This document shows, piece after piece, positions 25,446 to 34,831 of a stretch of 64,000 nucleotides of DNA. Origin of the DNA: Bacteroidales bacterium UBA5833 (lineage in GTDB: Bacteria; Bacteroidota; Bacteroidia; Bacteroidales; Lentimicrobiaceae); assembly GCA_002433025.1 (NCBI GenBank), contig DJGZ01000060.1, positions 124,001 to 188,000 of the forward strand, in the 5' to 3' direction. The translations under genes and the position numbers were made by a program. The notes beneath the pieces were generated by a model. It searched no databases. It saw only the letters and a list, made by a program, of their open reading frames with translations, and was not told where the DNA came from. Numbering within the stretch: the stretch's first letter is position 1; each line of letters opens with the position of its first letter.

Positions 25446-26693
25446 ATGGCAGTATTAAAACCATTCCGGGGGCTGAGACCTCCAAAAGAAATTGCTTCAC
25501 AACTTGCTTCAAGGCCCTATGATGTGCTGAATTCACAGGAAGCCAGAATAGAAGCCAATGACAACCCCTATTCGCTGTTGCACATCATCAAACCGGAAAT
25601 TGACCTTCCCGTTGAGATTGACGAACACGACGAACAGGTATATAATAAAGCAGCCGGAAATTTCAGGAAATTCAGGGAACAGGGCTGGCTTGTGCAGGAT
25701 AAGGAAGAGTACCTGTATATCTATGCACAGACTATGAATGGCAAAACCCAGTATGGCCTTGTCGGATGTGCCGGTGTTGAGGATTATATGAACGGCATCA
25801 TCAAAAAACATGAACTTACCCGCAAGGATAAGGAAGAAGACCGGATGAAACATGTGAGGATTACCAATGCCAATATGGAACCGGTATTTTTCACCTATCC
25901 CGCTGTTCAGGAAATAGACACCATCGTTGCATCTATCGTAAATTCTTCTGCCCCTGAGTATGATTTTACTGCGGATGATGGTTTCGGGCACCACTTCTGG
26001 GTGATCCGCGACAAAACAACCATCGGCAGGCTTGTTGAACTATTCAGCAAGGTGCCCTATACCTACGTAGCAGACGGTCACCACCGTACAGCGGCCGCTG
26101 CACTGGTCGGCAATGAGAAAAGGCAGGCCAATCCAAACCACCGTGGTGATGAAGAATACAATTTCTTCCTGGCAGTTCATTTCCCGTCTGACCAACTTAC
26201 CATCATCGATTACAACCGCGTTGTCAAAGACCTGAACAAACTCAGCGAAAGCGAACTGATGGATAAGCTGCATGAAGTATTTGTAATTGAAGAAAAAGGG
26301 GCTGAAATCTATAAACCCGCATTTCTGCACAACTTTAGTATGTACCTTGGCGGAAAGTGGTACTCTCTAACGGCAAAAGAAGGCACATACAATGATACTG
26401 ATCCCATTGGTGTGCTTGACGTAACCGTACTTTCAAATCTGGTGCTTGACAAGATACTGGGCATCACCGACCTTCGTACCTCAAAACGTATTGATTTCGT
26501 AGGCGGCATCCGGGGATTAGGCGAACTGAAAAAACGTGTTGACAGCGGAGAAATGGCGGTTGCTTTTGCTCTCTACCCTGTTTCGTTGCAGCAACTGATC
26601 GACATCGCCGATACAGGAAATATTATGCCTCCCAAAACAACCTGGTTTGAACCGAAGCTGCGCAGCGGCCTGGTGGTTCATACACTTGATTAA
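25446..26693 (+). CDS. DUF1015 family protein
   Basis: 415 residues, cytoplasmic. FRGLRPP near the start, RPYDVL, and the near-invariant VADGHHRTAAA identify DUF1015 (PF06245). The family often sits beside serine-biosynthesis genes and has been proposed to act on amino-acid or phosphoserine-related substrates; the reaction is not firmly known. It shares a short transcript with the 59-residue winged-helix protein that follows after 19 bases. Confidence 0.9.
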   Translation: MAVLKPFRGLRPPKEIASQLASRPYDVLNSQEARIEANDNPYSLLHIIKPEIDLPVEIDEHDEQVYNKAAGNFRKFREQGWLVQDKEEYLYIYAQTMNGKTQYGLVGCAGVEDYMNGIIKKHELTRKDKEEDRMKHVRITNANMEPVFFTYPAVQEIDTIVASIVNSSAPEYDFTADDGFGHHFWVIRDKTTIGRLVELFSKVPYTYVADGHHRTAAAALVGNEKRQANPNHRGDEEYNFFLAVHFPSDQLTIIDYNRVVKDLNKLSESELMDKLHEVFVIEEKGAEIYKPAFLHNFSMYLGGKWYSLTAKEGTYNDTDPIGVLDVTVLSNLVLDKILGITDLRTSKRIDFVGGIRGLGELKKRVDSGEMAVAFALYPVSLQQLIDIADTGNIMPPKTTWFEPKLRSGLVVHTLD

Positions 26694-26712
26694 TCAAATA
26701 AACCTATTAAAG

Positions 26713-26892
26713 ATGGATACAGCAGAAACAATCCTGAAAGCTATGGCTGATGCAGGTAAACCGCTAAAAGGCGGTGAAATTGCCGAAATCACAGGTATCG
26801 ACAAGAAGGAAGTCGATAAAGCCATTAAAAAACTTAAAACGGAAGAAAAAATCGTTTCTCCCAAAGTTTGTTATTACGAACCAAAGAAATAA
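26713..26892 (+). CDS. Small winged-helix protein
   Basis: 59 residues consisting of a single winged-helix domain: helices with ILKAMADAGKPLKGGEIAEITG, recognition helix KKEVDKAIKKLKTEEK and a wing ending CYYEPKK. MarR/TrmB-like small proteins of this kind are common in Bacteroidota; DNA binding is likely but targets are unknown. ATG 26713 follows the DUF1015 stop by 19 bases; the longer frame from 26647 overlaps DUF1015 and is not used. Confidence 0.82.
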   Translation: MDTAETILKAMADAGKPLKGGEIAEITGIDKKEVDKAIKKLKTEEKIVSPKVCYYEPKK

Positions 26893-26894
26893 AG

Positions 26895-26921
26895 AACGGG
26901 GCTCAGGCCCCGTTTTTTATT
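26895..26921. terminator. Shared terminator of convergent genes
   Basis: CGGGGC-TCAG-GCCCCG followed by six T on the plus strand; the T-richness on the other strand is weaker. It overlaps the end of the histidine kinase gene. Confidence 0.85.
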
Positions 26922-29766
26922 TCTTATTGTCAAGAAATCTTCCCAAAACATCCAGCAGAATCTTCAGTTTAACAGGCTTGGATATGTAGGCATCACATCC
27001 TGCTTCCCTGCTTCTTTTCTCTTCTCCTGGCATATTATAGGCAGTTTGTGCTATCACAGGTATACCGGGCCGATGTGCCTTTATTTTTCTGGTAGCGGTG
27101 TAACCATCCATATCCGGCAGATTCACATCCATCAATACAACATCAATCTGGTGGTCGTTAAGACAACTTTCAATACTCTCCTGTCCGTTTGAAACCCTTA
27201 CCATATTCAGCCCCGTTCTCATAAGGGCCGACCTGATGTAGTTATAATGCGATTCCATATCTTCAACCACGAGGATGGTTTTTGAACTCCAGTCCATAGC
27301 GAAAGTTGAATCGCGGCCTCGCCTTTTTTCTGATGAAATATCAGTATAAGCAGTATAAGCATTGTATGGAATCAAAAAACTGAACAAGGCACCTTCACCC
27401 GGGGATGAAGTAACCGATATATCACCGCCCAACAGCTGTACGATATGACGTGAAATGGCAAGGCCCAGGCCGGTCCCCCCCTGATGTTTGATACCATATC
27501 TGTTGTCCTGCCTGAATCGCTCAAAAATCACCTTGATACCTTCGGATGAGATTCCAATCCCCGTATCCCTGACAAAAAAGTGTAGAAATTCACCTGAAAC
27601 TTTGTAGCCGTAAGTAATGCTCCCCTTTTCGGTGAACTTGACCGCATTGACGAGCAGATTGGTCATTACCTGTTTCAAACGGAAAGGATCGGTGAGAATT
27701 ACGTCACCTCCGGGTAACTGTTCCGATTCCAGGACAAGGTTTACCTGCTCTTTGCCCTTTCTTTTCAACAGTTCAGCATGGGTATGGTACAGTTCATCCA
27801 TCATCTCCCGCAGATTGTATGGTTCAAAAGTAACCATCAACTGGCCCGCCTCAATTTTTGCTATATCAATGATGTCATCGATCAGGCTGAGCAATGTTTC
27901 ACTTCCGTGGTTAATATGCCGGATAAATTCTGCCTTGTCCTCAGGAGTTAGATCTTCTTCTGTTAGCAAGTTAGAGAATCCGATGATTGAATTCATCGGG
28001 GTCCTGATTTCATGGCTCATATTTGCCAAAAATGCGGTTTTAAGCCTGTCGGCTTCTTCGGCCTTCTCCTTTGCTGTTATATATTTCTGCTGAATCTCTT
28101 CCTTTTCTGAAATATCTCGGCTGATTGCAACTATGCCTATCGGATTTCCGGCACTGTCGGAGTTTAATACTTTCAGGGTGTCCATCAGGCGACGTGAACC
28201 ATCCGAGAATGTTATCCATTCTTCTGATCGCACGGGTATTCGGTCTGCAATAATCCGGCGGTCAAACTGATGGTACTTCTCAGCGATCTCTTTCGGGAAG
28301 AAATCGTAATCGCTTCGGCCAATCAGTTCACGTTCCTCTATGCCGAGGTAATCAGCAAAAGCTTTATTACAGCCGACAAAGTTGCTGTTAAGGTCTTTGA
28401 AGAAAATGAAGTCGGGGCTTGAATCTATCAGCGATCTGAGTAAAGAGCGTTCCTTTACCAGCGATTTTCTTGCACTATCCAATTCTTCCGTCATTGCATT
28501 CACCGATTCAGCCAACTCCCTGAACTCAGAAAAAACAAGATTTTCCTGATTCATTTCAATTGACTCGAGGCCGGCCTTTCTGAAATGCAGGTTAAATATT
28601 GCAAAACCTTGTGAAAATTTCCGGGATATCCAGCGTGATACCAGCCAGATAAAAATCAGAACCACCAGTAATGAAAGCACTATGTGAAAAATGACAGTTC
28701 TTATCTGCACTTCCATTATCTTCCGGTTTTCCCTGATAAAACTTTCAATTTCATTCTCATAGAATCCGGTTCCGACAATCCATCCCCACTCTTTTACAGT
28801 ACCCAGATAAGATATTTTTGTCTCAAAATCTTCGGATAAAAGCCTCCTGAACTGATATTCAATAAAACCGCTTCCGGTGGTATTATAGATATCGACCTGC
28901 TTTTTATATACCTGTATCCAGTTTGAATCACGGCTGCTGTAGATAATCTGAGGCTTTAGATGTTTTATACCATTGGTAATCAGAGCTTCACCGTCAATGG
29001 TATTGACAAAAAGGTAACCGTCATTTCCGTACCTGATTTTCGACAGGTATTCCAAAATCCTATCCTTCATGTCTTTCTCGAAATCTTCGAGATAATCCTT
29101 TGAGCCGAGATACCAGTTGAATGGAGCAAATCTTCTGACATATGAACTTTTAAGCAATACAGAATCGCCCGCATTATCTTTTCCGGGGGCATAATAATGG
29201 ATAAAGCCCTGGTCTACCTGTCTGAGCAGCTCAACTTCGTTTCGCACTACATAATTGCCATGCTGATCCCGATAATCCAGACTGGGTATATTCTCACGAT
29301 GTCTGCTGCGCGGTAAAAGAACTGAAACTCCATTTGTGGTGTAGATAAATATATCTCCCCGGTCATTTGAAAACCGGATCGGGCGAATGGCATCCTTGAT
29401 CAGTTTTTCTATATCGGATCTGGATTTAGTTGCCTTGTTCTCCTCATAAATATTGGAAGCGATGGCCCAGGCCTCATCTACCCGCTGTTTAAGCCCTGAC
29501 TTCATTCTTTCCTCGGATAGCGACCGGTTGTAATTGATAAAACCTATGGCCCTGGTAACTTCGTCTTTAACAACGTCCATCCTGCTGTTAACAAAGCGGT
29601 CTCTGATTTCTTCCGATTGTTTCTTGAACCTGCGGGTTTCTAACGAGGTCCAGTAATGCCCGATAAACAATACAGATATAACGGCAGCAGCCATAATTCC
29701 ATACAGCAGCTGATCTGCTATACTCTTTCGCTGAAGATAATTTTTAAAAGATTTGACTAAATTCAA
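26917..29766 (-). CDS. Hybrid sensor histidine kinase (Cache-PAS-HisKA-HATPase-REC)
   Basis: 949 residues, inner membrane. A transmembrane helix (about 18-38) is followed by a periplasmic double Cache-type sensor (two related halves with YLVNTIDGE-like and GWIVGTGFYEN segments), a second membrane helix (about 345-368), a linker, PAS (about 445-565), HisKA with FLANMSHEIRTPMNS, HATPase with NLLVNAVKF, DTGIGIS and GGTGLGLAIS, and a receiver with LMDVNLPDMDG (phosphorylated Asp) and Lys in ISKPVK. No output regulator or Hpt is adjacent, so phosphotransfer must go elsewhere. The start is TTG 29766, since no upstream in-frame ATG exists. Ligand unknown. Confidence 0.92.
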   Translation of the reverse strand: MNLVKSFKNYLQRKSIADQLLYGIMAAAVISVLFIGHYWTSLETRRFKKQSEEIRDRFVNSRMDVVKDEVTRAIGFINYNRSLSEERMKSGLKQRVDEAWAIASNIYEENKATKSRSDIEKLIKDAIRPIRFSNDRGDIFIYTTNGVSVLLPRSRHRENIPSLDYRDQHGNYVVRNEVELLRQVDQGFIHYYAPGKDNAGDSVLLKSSYVRRFAPFNWYLGSKDYLEDFEKDMKDRILEYLSKIRYGNDGYLFVNTIDGEALITNGIKHLKPQIIYSSRDSNWIQVYKKQVDIYNTTGSGFIEYQFRRLLSEDFETKISYLGTVKEWGWIVGTGFYENEIESFIRENRKIMEVQIRTVIFHIVLSLLVVLIFIWLVSRWISRKFSQGFAIFNLHFRKAGLESIEMNQENLVFSEFRELAESVNAMTEELDSARKSLVKERSLLRSLIDSSPDFIFFKDLNSNFVGCNKAFADYLGIEERELIGRSDYDFFPKEIAEKYHQFDRRIIADRIPVRSEEWITFSDGSRRLMDTLKVLNSDSAGNPIGIVAISRDISEKEEIQQKYITAKEKAEEADRLKTAFLANMSHEIRTPMNSIIGFSNLLTEEDLTPEDKAEFIRHINHGSETLLSLIDDIIDIAKIEAGQLMVTFEPYNLREMMDELYHTHAELLKRKGKEQVNLVLESEQLPGGDVILTDPFRLKQVMTNLLVNAVKFTEKGSITYGYKVSGEFLHFFVRDTGIGISSEGIKVIFERFRQDNRYGIKHQGGTGLGLAISRHIVQLLGGDISVTSSPGEGALFSFLIPYNAYTAYTDISSEKRRGRDSTFAMDWSSKTILVVEDMESHYNYIRSALMRTGLNMVRVSNGQESIESCLNDHQIDVVLMDVNLPDMDGYTATRKIKAHRPGIPVIAQTAYNMPGEEKRSREAGCDAYISKPVKLKILLDVLGRFLDNKK

Positions 29767-30099
29767 GATTTCTGACCACTTAAAAATGATTCATTCTCAA
29801 TTCTTTGATTTGTAACCCCCGGAAACGGTTAAAAAATCAGGATTTTAACCTAACATCAGGCATTCACGAAAGTTCATTGAACTGATGGAAAATAAACTTA
29901 CCCTGACCTAATTAAGTATCTGTTAAATAATTTATTATCAGCTACTTATTTCGGCTCCACGGAGTCGGCAAACATAAACATTTTTTTACAATTGTACGAT
30001 AATTTTTCATTGTTGTCCGGGGAAATTATTATTTTACCGGAATGCTTTACAGGTGTTGGGTTCAGAAGATTGCAACAGCTTACAGCTTACTTTTAAATA
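29767..30099. other. Intergenic region upstream of the histidine kinase
   Basis: About 330 A+T-rich bases without gene. A small hairpin GGTTAAAA/TTTTAACC lies near 29828-29851. The kinase promoter should be in the first 100 bases, but I cannot place it. Confidence 0.4.
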
Positions 30100-30213
30100 T
30101 TTCGCCACCAAGCGATGCACTGAGCCTGCCGAAGTGACTTAAAGGCTCAAAGTTGCACAAAACCTGTTTTTCTCATTTAGTGATACTTAGTGTCTTCGTG
30201 TCTTTGTGGCAAA
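30100..30213. repeat. MITE-like element with imperfect terminal inverted repeats
   Basis: The ends are ATTTCGCCACCAAG on the left and CTTTGTGGCAAAT on the right, an inverted pair with one gap and one mismatch. The interior holds a TGAGCC/GGCTCA hairpin. The right part (CTTAGTGTCTTCGTGTCTTTG) resembles a sequence I recall as a recurring intergenic repeat in environmental genomes. No coding capacity. Confidence 0.5.
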
Positions 30214-30275
30214 TTCTTTCTTTATTATATCCGGACAATAGTGATAATTTTTACAAGAATTAAAAAAGTCGGATA

Positions 30276-32135
30276 TCAGTAGGACATATACTCACCGAAA
30301 AGTGACTGCAGGTATGATTTTCCTTCCCTGATAACAGAATCGGCATAAGCTTCAGGGATGGCATTTTCGTGGAAGTGTCCGATCCGGGCATCCATTACAA
30401 AATGTCCTGCCGGCCTGATCCATCCCAGTCCTTCCTCAAATGAGTAATAGGCAAACTCAGGCGTATAAGGATTTAACAGATTGCGGCTCCAATGGAATTC
30501 ATCCGCATCAATATCAAGCTGATTAAGCAGCGTTGAAGCCAGGTCGGATTGATTCGACAGCCGGCTGATCTTTGTGCCCCTGAACTCATCCTTTATCACA
30601 TCTCCCAGCAGCAGCATGGGTATTTTATGGTAGTTTGGGGTGGTAAAGGCCCAGTTTCGGTACGAATTGTGACTGTGGTCCGCTACAATCACGAAAAGGG
30701 TGTTTTTGTACCAGGGTTGCTTACGGGCTTCTTCGAAATACCGTCCCAGACAGTGGTCGGTATAATAGGCCGAATTTATATACGGTTTTTCGTTATCGCC
30801 CCAGTTGAGCACCTGTTCCATTGGCTGATCGTACGGCGAATGAGAACTCAGTGTAAACAGGGCTGAGAAAAAGGGCTCCTTTTCTTTGGAAAGGTCAGCC
30901 AGTTGACGCGAAAGCACGAACTCATCATGTGCCCCAAGTTTACCCTTTATGACATCTTTGCCGAAATCAGCCCCTTCAACAACGCGTTTAAACCCATTAT
31001 AAAGAATAAATCCCTTAATATTGCCATAAATCAACTGCCCGCCGAAGTAAAATGAGGTATGATACCCCGCCTCTATCAGTTTGTGTGTAATGGTTGGAAG
31101 TTTGGCGAATTTGTCGGGCTGCACGGTAATGGAAGAGATCGGGTGAGCGGGAAAGCCTCCGAAGATACTGCCCATGGCCTGCTCGCTGCGGGGACCGGTG
31201 GCCCAAAGTTTTGTAAAAAGAATACCTTCCTTTTCCAGTTCTCTGAACTCCGGAGTAATGCCCGGTTCGCCGCCAAGGGATTCAATCAGATCGGCCGACC
31301 AGCTTTCAAGAATCAACAGCACAATATTGGGCCGGGAGCTTGTGAGTATTTTGGTGGTAGAATCCCTTTCAGTTGAGAAAATCTGCTTTCGCGTCTGTGC
31401 AGCTTCCTCATCGCTGTAGAAGGCATAAGGGTTCTCACCGAAATTCCTGTAATTCTCTATGATATTGATCATCAGGTTAAACCCGGAATTAACAGCTGCG
31501 ATGTTCAGAATATTTTTATTGGAATAATAGGAAGCACTCTGGTTGATCGGAATGGGCTGTACCCCTCCCCTGGCTCCGATAAAAAGCAATATTGGCGTGG
31601 ATAAAAGAAATACGGCACTGAAAAGGTAATTTCGCCCGGATTGCCTGATGACAGTGTAAAACCATTTGTTATAAACCCATGAAGTTAACATAACCATCAC
31701 AAGAAAAAGTCCGATCAGGGAGAAAAACAGCGCGTTGGAAACTGTATCATAAACTTCGGTGGGATTGCTCAGGTAGGCAAAGGCTTTGAAAGGCAGTTTG
31801 GTTTTCCACTCAGGGTAAATGCCCAGTTCAACAGCGGTAAGCAGGCTGAATAATGTGATTGCCGTAAAAGTATAGACCCGGTTTACCTTGTTCATCCAGT
31901 TTCTGCTCCACAATGATTGGATCAGCAGCAATACAGTTGGAAAGAACATAAAATACGAGGCGGTGGCAAAGTCAAGTTGAAGGCCGTGCCTGTAAGCAGC
32001 AAGCGCTTCGCCGAAAGTCACACCTTCGATGCGCAACAGGTTAATGTTATAAAGCATAAAAACCGTTTTGGCGAATGCAAAAAACAACATCCAGAAAAGC
32101 ATCTGCCTTACAAATGATACCAGTATCTGCTTCAT
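30276..32135 (-). CDS. LTA synthase-family sulfatase-fold protein
   Basis: 619 residues. Five membrane segments in the first 200 residues precede an extracytoplasmic sulfatase/alkaline phosphatase domain: PNIVLLILESW (metal Glu), GPRSEQAMGSIFGGFP (nucleophile region; Ser where LtaS and EptA have Thr), and VADHSHNS (metal Asp-His). In Gram-negatives such enzymes transfer phosphoglycerol or phosphoethanolamine to surface glycans or lipid A, or work as hydrolases; the substrate here is not known. ATG 32135 is taken rather than the TTG two codons upstream. Divergent from the GT operon. Confidence 0.87.
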   Translation of the reverse strand: MKQILVSFVRQMLFWMLFFAFAKTVFMLYNINLLRIEGVTFGEALAAYRHGLQLDFATASYFMFFPTVLLLIQSLWSRNWMNKVNRVYTFTAITLFSLLTAVELGIYPEWKTKLPFKAFAYLSNPTEVYDTVSNALFFSLIGLFLVMVMLTSWVYNKWFYTVIRQSGRNYLFSAVFLLSTPILLFIGARGGVQPIPINQSASYYSNKNILNIAAVNSGFNLMINIIENYRNFGENPYAFYSDEEAAQTRKQIFSTERDSTTKILTSSRPNIVLLILESWSADLIESLGGEPGITPEFRELEKEGILFTKLWATGPRSEQAMGSIFGGFPAHPISSITVQPDKFAKLPTITHKLIEAGYHTSFYFGGQLIYGNIKGFILYNGFKRVVEGADFGKDVIKGKLGAHDEFVLSRQLADLSKEKEPFFSALFTLSSHSPYDQPMEQVLNWGDNEKPYINSAYYTDHCLGRYFEEARKQPWYKNTLFVIVADHSHNSYRNWAFTTPNYHKIPMLLLGDVIKDEFRGTKISRLSNQSDLASTLLNQLDIDADEFHWSRNLLNPYTPEFAYYSFEEGLGWIRPAGHFVMDARIGHFHENAIPEAYADSVIREGKSYLQSLFGEYMSY

Positions 32136-32281
32136 ATACAAGCGTAGTTCTTAATAAGTCCGCAAAGTTAATTTAAGTTGGCCGATTCCAGCTCAAAAAC
32201 TTCGACAGATGTGAAGTCTCTATCATCGTTGTCCGCCCAATAATCATTAATTTAGCGGCAATTATTACCTGCGACCGAACT

Positions 32282-33889
32282 ATGAATGGCCCGAAGAAGA
32301 ATGCAATCCTGCACAATATCATCCTGATAAGCATCCTCTTTCTTTTGCCGTTGGCATTATTCACCAACCTGGGTCTGATGCCGCTGATCTCTGATGAGCC
32401 TACCCGGGCTGTTGTCACACTCGAAATGATCTTGTCGGGGAACTTCATCGCCCCCACGATCAACGGGGAATTTTATTACAACAAACCTCCCCTGTTCAAC
32501 TGGATACTTGTGGGTTTTGTCAAAGTTGCCGGAGTTGAAAACGAGTTTATCTTCAGGTTGCCGACTGTAATCTCTTTGCTGATGCTGAGCCTTGTGATAA
32601 CCCTTTTTGCCCGGAAGGCGCTGGGATGGAGGAATGCGGTAATGGCTGCACTAATGATGATTACTTCAGCACGCATCCTTTTTTGGGACTCATTTCAGGG
32701 ACTGATAGACATTACCTATTCACTGGTAACATTTACGGGATTTGCCTTGCTTTATCACCTTTCGCAAAGACGCAAATGGCTGCTGATGTTCACGGCCACC
32801 TATGCACTGGCCGCTGCCGGCTACCTGATGAAAGGGCTGCCCTCCGTTGCGTTTCAGGGCATCAGCCTGCTCGTATGGCTCAGCTACGACAAACAATTCC
32901 GCAGACTCTTTACATGGCAGCACCTTGCCGGCATCCTGACATTTGTTTTGATTACAGGGACCTATTATTATGCCTACCTGCAGACCAATACACTGGATGA
33001 TGTATTTTCAATCCTTTTCGATCAGTCGAACAGGATTTCCGATAAGCAAGGCACTTTCTTCAGCTGGCTTGCCCATCTGGCTACCTTTCCCTTTGAGATG
33101 ATCTATGAATTTGCCCCCTGGACCTTGCTGCTTCTGCTGCTGCTGAGTAAAAAAATCCGGAAAACCTTGTATACTGACAAGTTCATTATGTTCAACCTGC
33201 TGATTTTCTGTAGTAATATCATTATTTACTGGATCTCGGCCGATATGCGTCCGCGCTACCTGTTTATGCTTTTCCCCCTGCTCTTTGTGATCCTGGTAAA
33301 GGCCTGGACTCTTTCATCGGAAATCAGGGGCAATCTGCAGAAGATTACCGATATGATTATCGTCGGGCTGGGTTGGCTGGGAACAGCCTCCCTGCTGTAT
33401 TACCTATTCTGGAACGAAACAAACCAACTGCAGGGGGTGTGGTTTATCATTCCTTTGCTTTTTATCATTGCGGGTTCAGCGGCCTGGCTGATGCGGAAGC
33501 ATGTTCAACTCCGTTTGCTATTCCTGGTTATCGTGATGCTGACGGTGCGTATTGCTTTCAGTATGTTTAACCTTCAGGCCCGCATCAATTCCTACCCTGA
33601 TGCCGGTTACCGGCAGGGAGAAATTATGGCAGGTCGGCTGGCAAAGGACTGCAGCACCTATGTGCTTGGCGATACACCCTTTAACCACGACGCCTCCTTT
33701 TACATTGCCCGCGAAAGCCGGCAGATCATCAAAAGAACATGGGAAACCGATGATTCCGGAAACTGTTACATCGCGGATGAAAAAAATCTGGCTACTTTTG
33801 CAGACCGGCTCGACGGTTATGAAATCATCCATACCTTTACCATCAAGCTGAACGAAACCAGGCTTTTCCTGTTAAAGAAATCCCTATGA
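32282..33889 (+). CDS. GT39/ArnT-like lipid-linked glycosyltransferase
   Basis: 535 residues with about ten membrane segments. The first periplasmic loop has the GT39/ArnT pattern ISDEPTRAVVTLEMILSG and NKPPLFNW, where the acidic residues are catalytic. These enzymes use polyprenyl-phosphate sugars to glycosylate lipid A, proteins or other periplasmic acceptors. It is first of four genes overlapping or abutting each other (4-base ATGA overlap with the next), forming one operon with a polyprenyl-phosphate sugar synthase. Confidence 0.9.
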   Translation: MNGPKKNAILHNIILISILFLLPLALFTNLGLMPLISDEPTRAVVTLEMILSGNFIAPTINGEFYYNKPPLFNWILVGFVKVAGVENEFIFRLPTVISLLMLSLVITLFARKALGWRNAVMAALMMITSARILFWDSFQGLIDITYSLVTFTGFALLYHLSQRRKWLLMFTATYALAAAGYLMKGLPSVAFQGISLLVWLSYDKQFRRLFTWQHLAGILTFVLITGTYYYAYLQTNTLDDVFSILFDQSNRISDKQGTFFSWLAHLATFPFEMIYEFAPWTLLLLLLLSKKIRKTLYTDKFIMFNLLIFCSNIIIYWISADMRPRYLFMLFPLLFVILVKAWTLSSEIRGNLQKITDMIIVGLGWLGTASLLYYLFWNETNQLQGVWFIIPLLFIIAGSAAWLMRKHVQLRLLFLVIVMLTVRIAFSMFNLQARINSYPDAGYRQGEIMAGRLAKDCSTYVLGDTPFNHDASFYIARESRQIIKRTWETDDSGNCYIADEKNLATFADRLDGYEIIHTFTIKLNETRLFLLKKSL

Positions 33890-34830
33890 GCAATCCGAAG
33901 CTATCCATTATCATCTGTGTTTACAACGAGGAACCCAATATCAGACCGCTGAATAAGTGGATCAACGAATCCATAACCGGTATAGAATACGAGATCATTT
34001 ACGTGGATGACGGCTCAACCGACCGCACCCGGCAGGAAATCATTGCCCTGAACGATCCCCGGGTTGTACTGGTGGAATTCAGGAAGAACTTCGGGCAAAG
34101 CGCCGCTCTTTATGCCGGCATTGAACAGGCGCAGGGAGAATACCTGGTTACCATGGACGGCGACCTGCAGAACGATCCCAGCGATATACCCATGATGCTG
34201 AAACTGGCGGAGGATGAACACTGGGACCTGGTGGCCGGTGTCAGGAAAAACAGGCAGGACGGGATGTTTCTGAGGAAAATTCCCAGCAAAATCGCCAATG
34301 CCATCATCAGAAAAAGCACCGGCGTTTACATCAAAGACTATGGTTGCACCCTGAAAGTATTTAAAAGCGACCTGGCGAAAAACATCGGGCTTTACGGAGA
34401 GTTGCACCGTTTTATTCCCGTGCTGGCCAGCCTCGAAGGCGCTACCATCACCCAGGTGGATGTAAAGCACCATGCAAGGGAGTTCGGCAAATCTAAATAT
34501 GGCATCAACCGGACGTTTAAAGTCGTCAGCGATCTGATGCTGATGGTGTTTTTTAAGAAATACATGGGCAAGCCCATGCACCTTTTCGGAGGCATTGGAC
34601 TGCTATTTCTGATAGCGGGCTCACTGATCAACGGATGGTTCCTTATTGAGAAGATTTTGGGTCACGATATCTGGGGAAAGCCAATGCTCTTACTGGGTAT
34701 ATTGATGCTGATCGCGGGCATTCAGCTAATTACCATCGGAATTATGGCAGAGCTGTTGATGCGAACTTATTACGAGTCACAGCAGAAACGCCCTTATAAA
34801 ATCCGCAAAGTACACACATTCGAAGCCTGA
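33886..34830 (+). CDS. GT2 polyprenyl-phosphate glycosyltransferase (DPM1/ArnC-like)
   Basis: 314 residues. A GT-A domain with SIIICVYNEEPNI, YVDDGSTDRT and TMDGDLQNDP, followed by two C-terminal membrane helices (about 230-300). This layout is that of enzymes that move a sugar from a nucleotide donor to undecaprenyl phosphate on the cytoplasmic face. It would supply the donor for the GT39 enzyme encoded upstream; the two genes overlap by 4 bases. Confidence 0.92.
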   Translation: MSNPKLSIIICVYNEEPNIRPLNKWINESITGIEYEIIYVDDGSTDRTRQEIIALNDPRVVLVEFRKNFGQSAALYAGIEQAQGEYLVTMDGDLQNDPSDIPMMLKLAEDEHWDLVAGVRKNRQDGMFLRKIPSKIANAIIRKSTGVYIKDYGCTLKVFKSDLAKNIGLYGELHRFIPVLASLEGATITQVDVKHHAREFGKSKYGINRTFKVVSDLMLMVFFKKYMGKPMHLFGGIGLLFLIAGSLINGWFLIEKILGHDIWGKPMLLLGILMLIAGIQLITIGIMAELLMRTYYESQQKRPYKIRKVHTFEA

Positions 34831-34831
34831 G

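Noticed and set aside
34015..34581. 188-residue minus-strand frame opposite the GT2 gene
   Set aside because: Shadow of the glycosyltransferase, which has full GT-A motifs.
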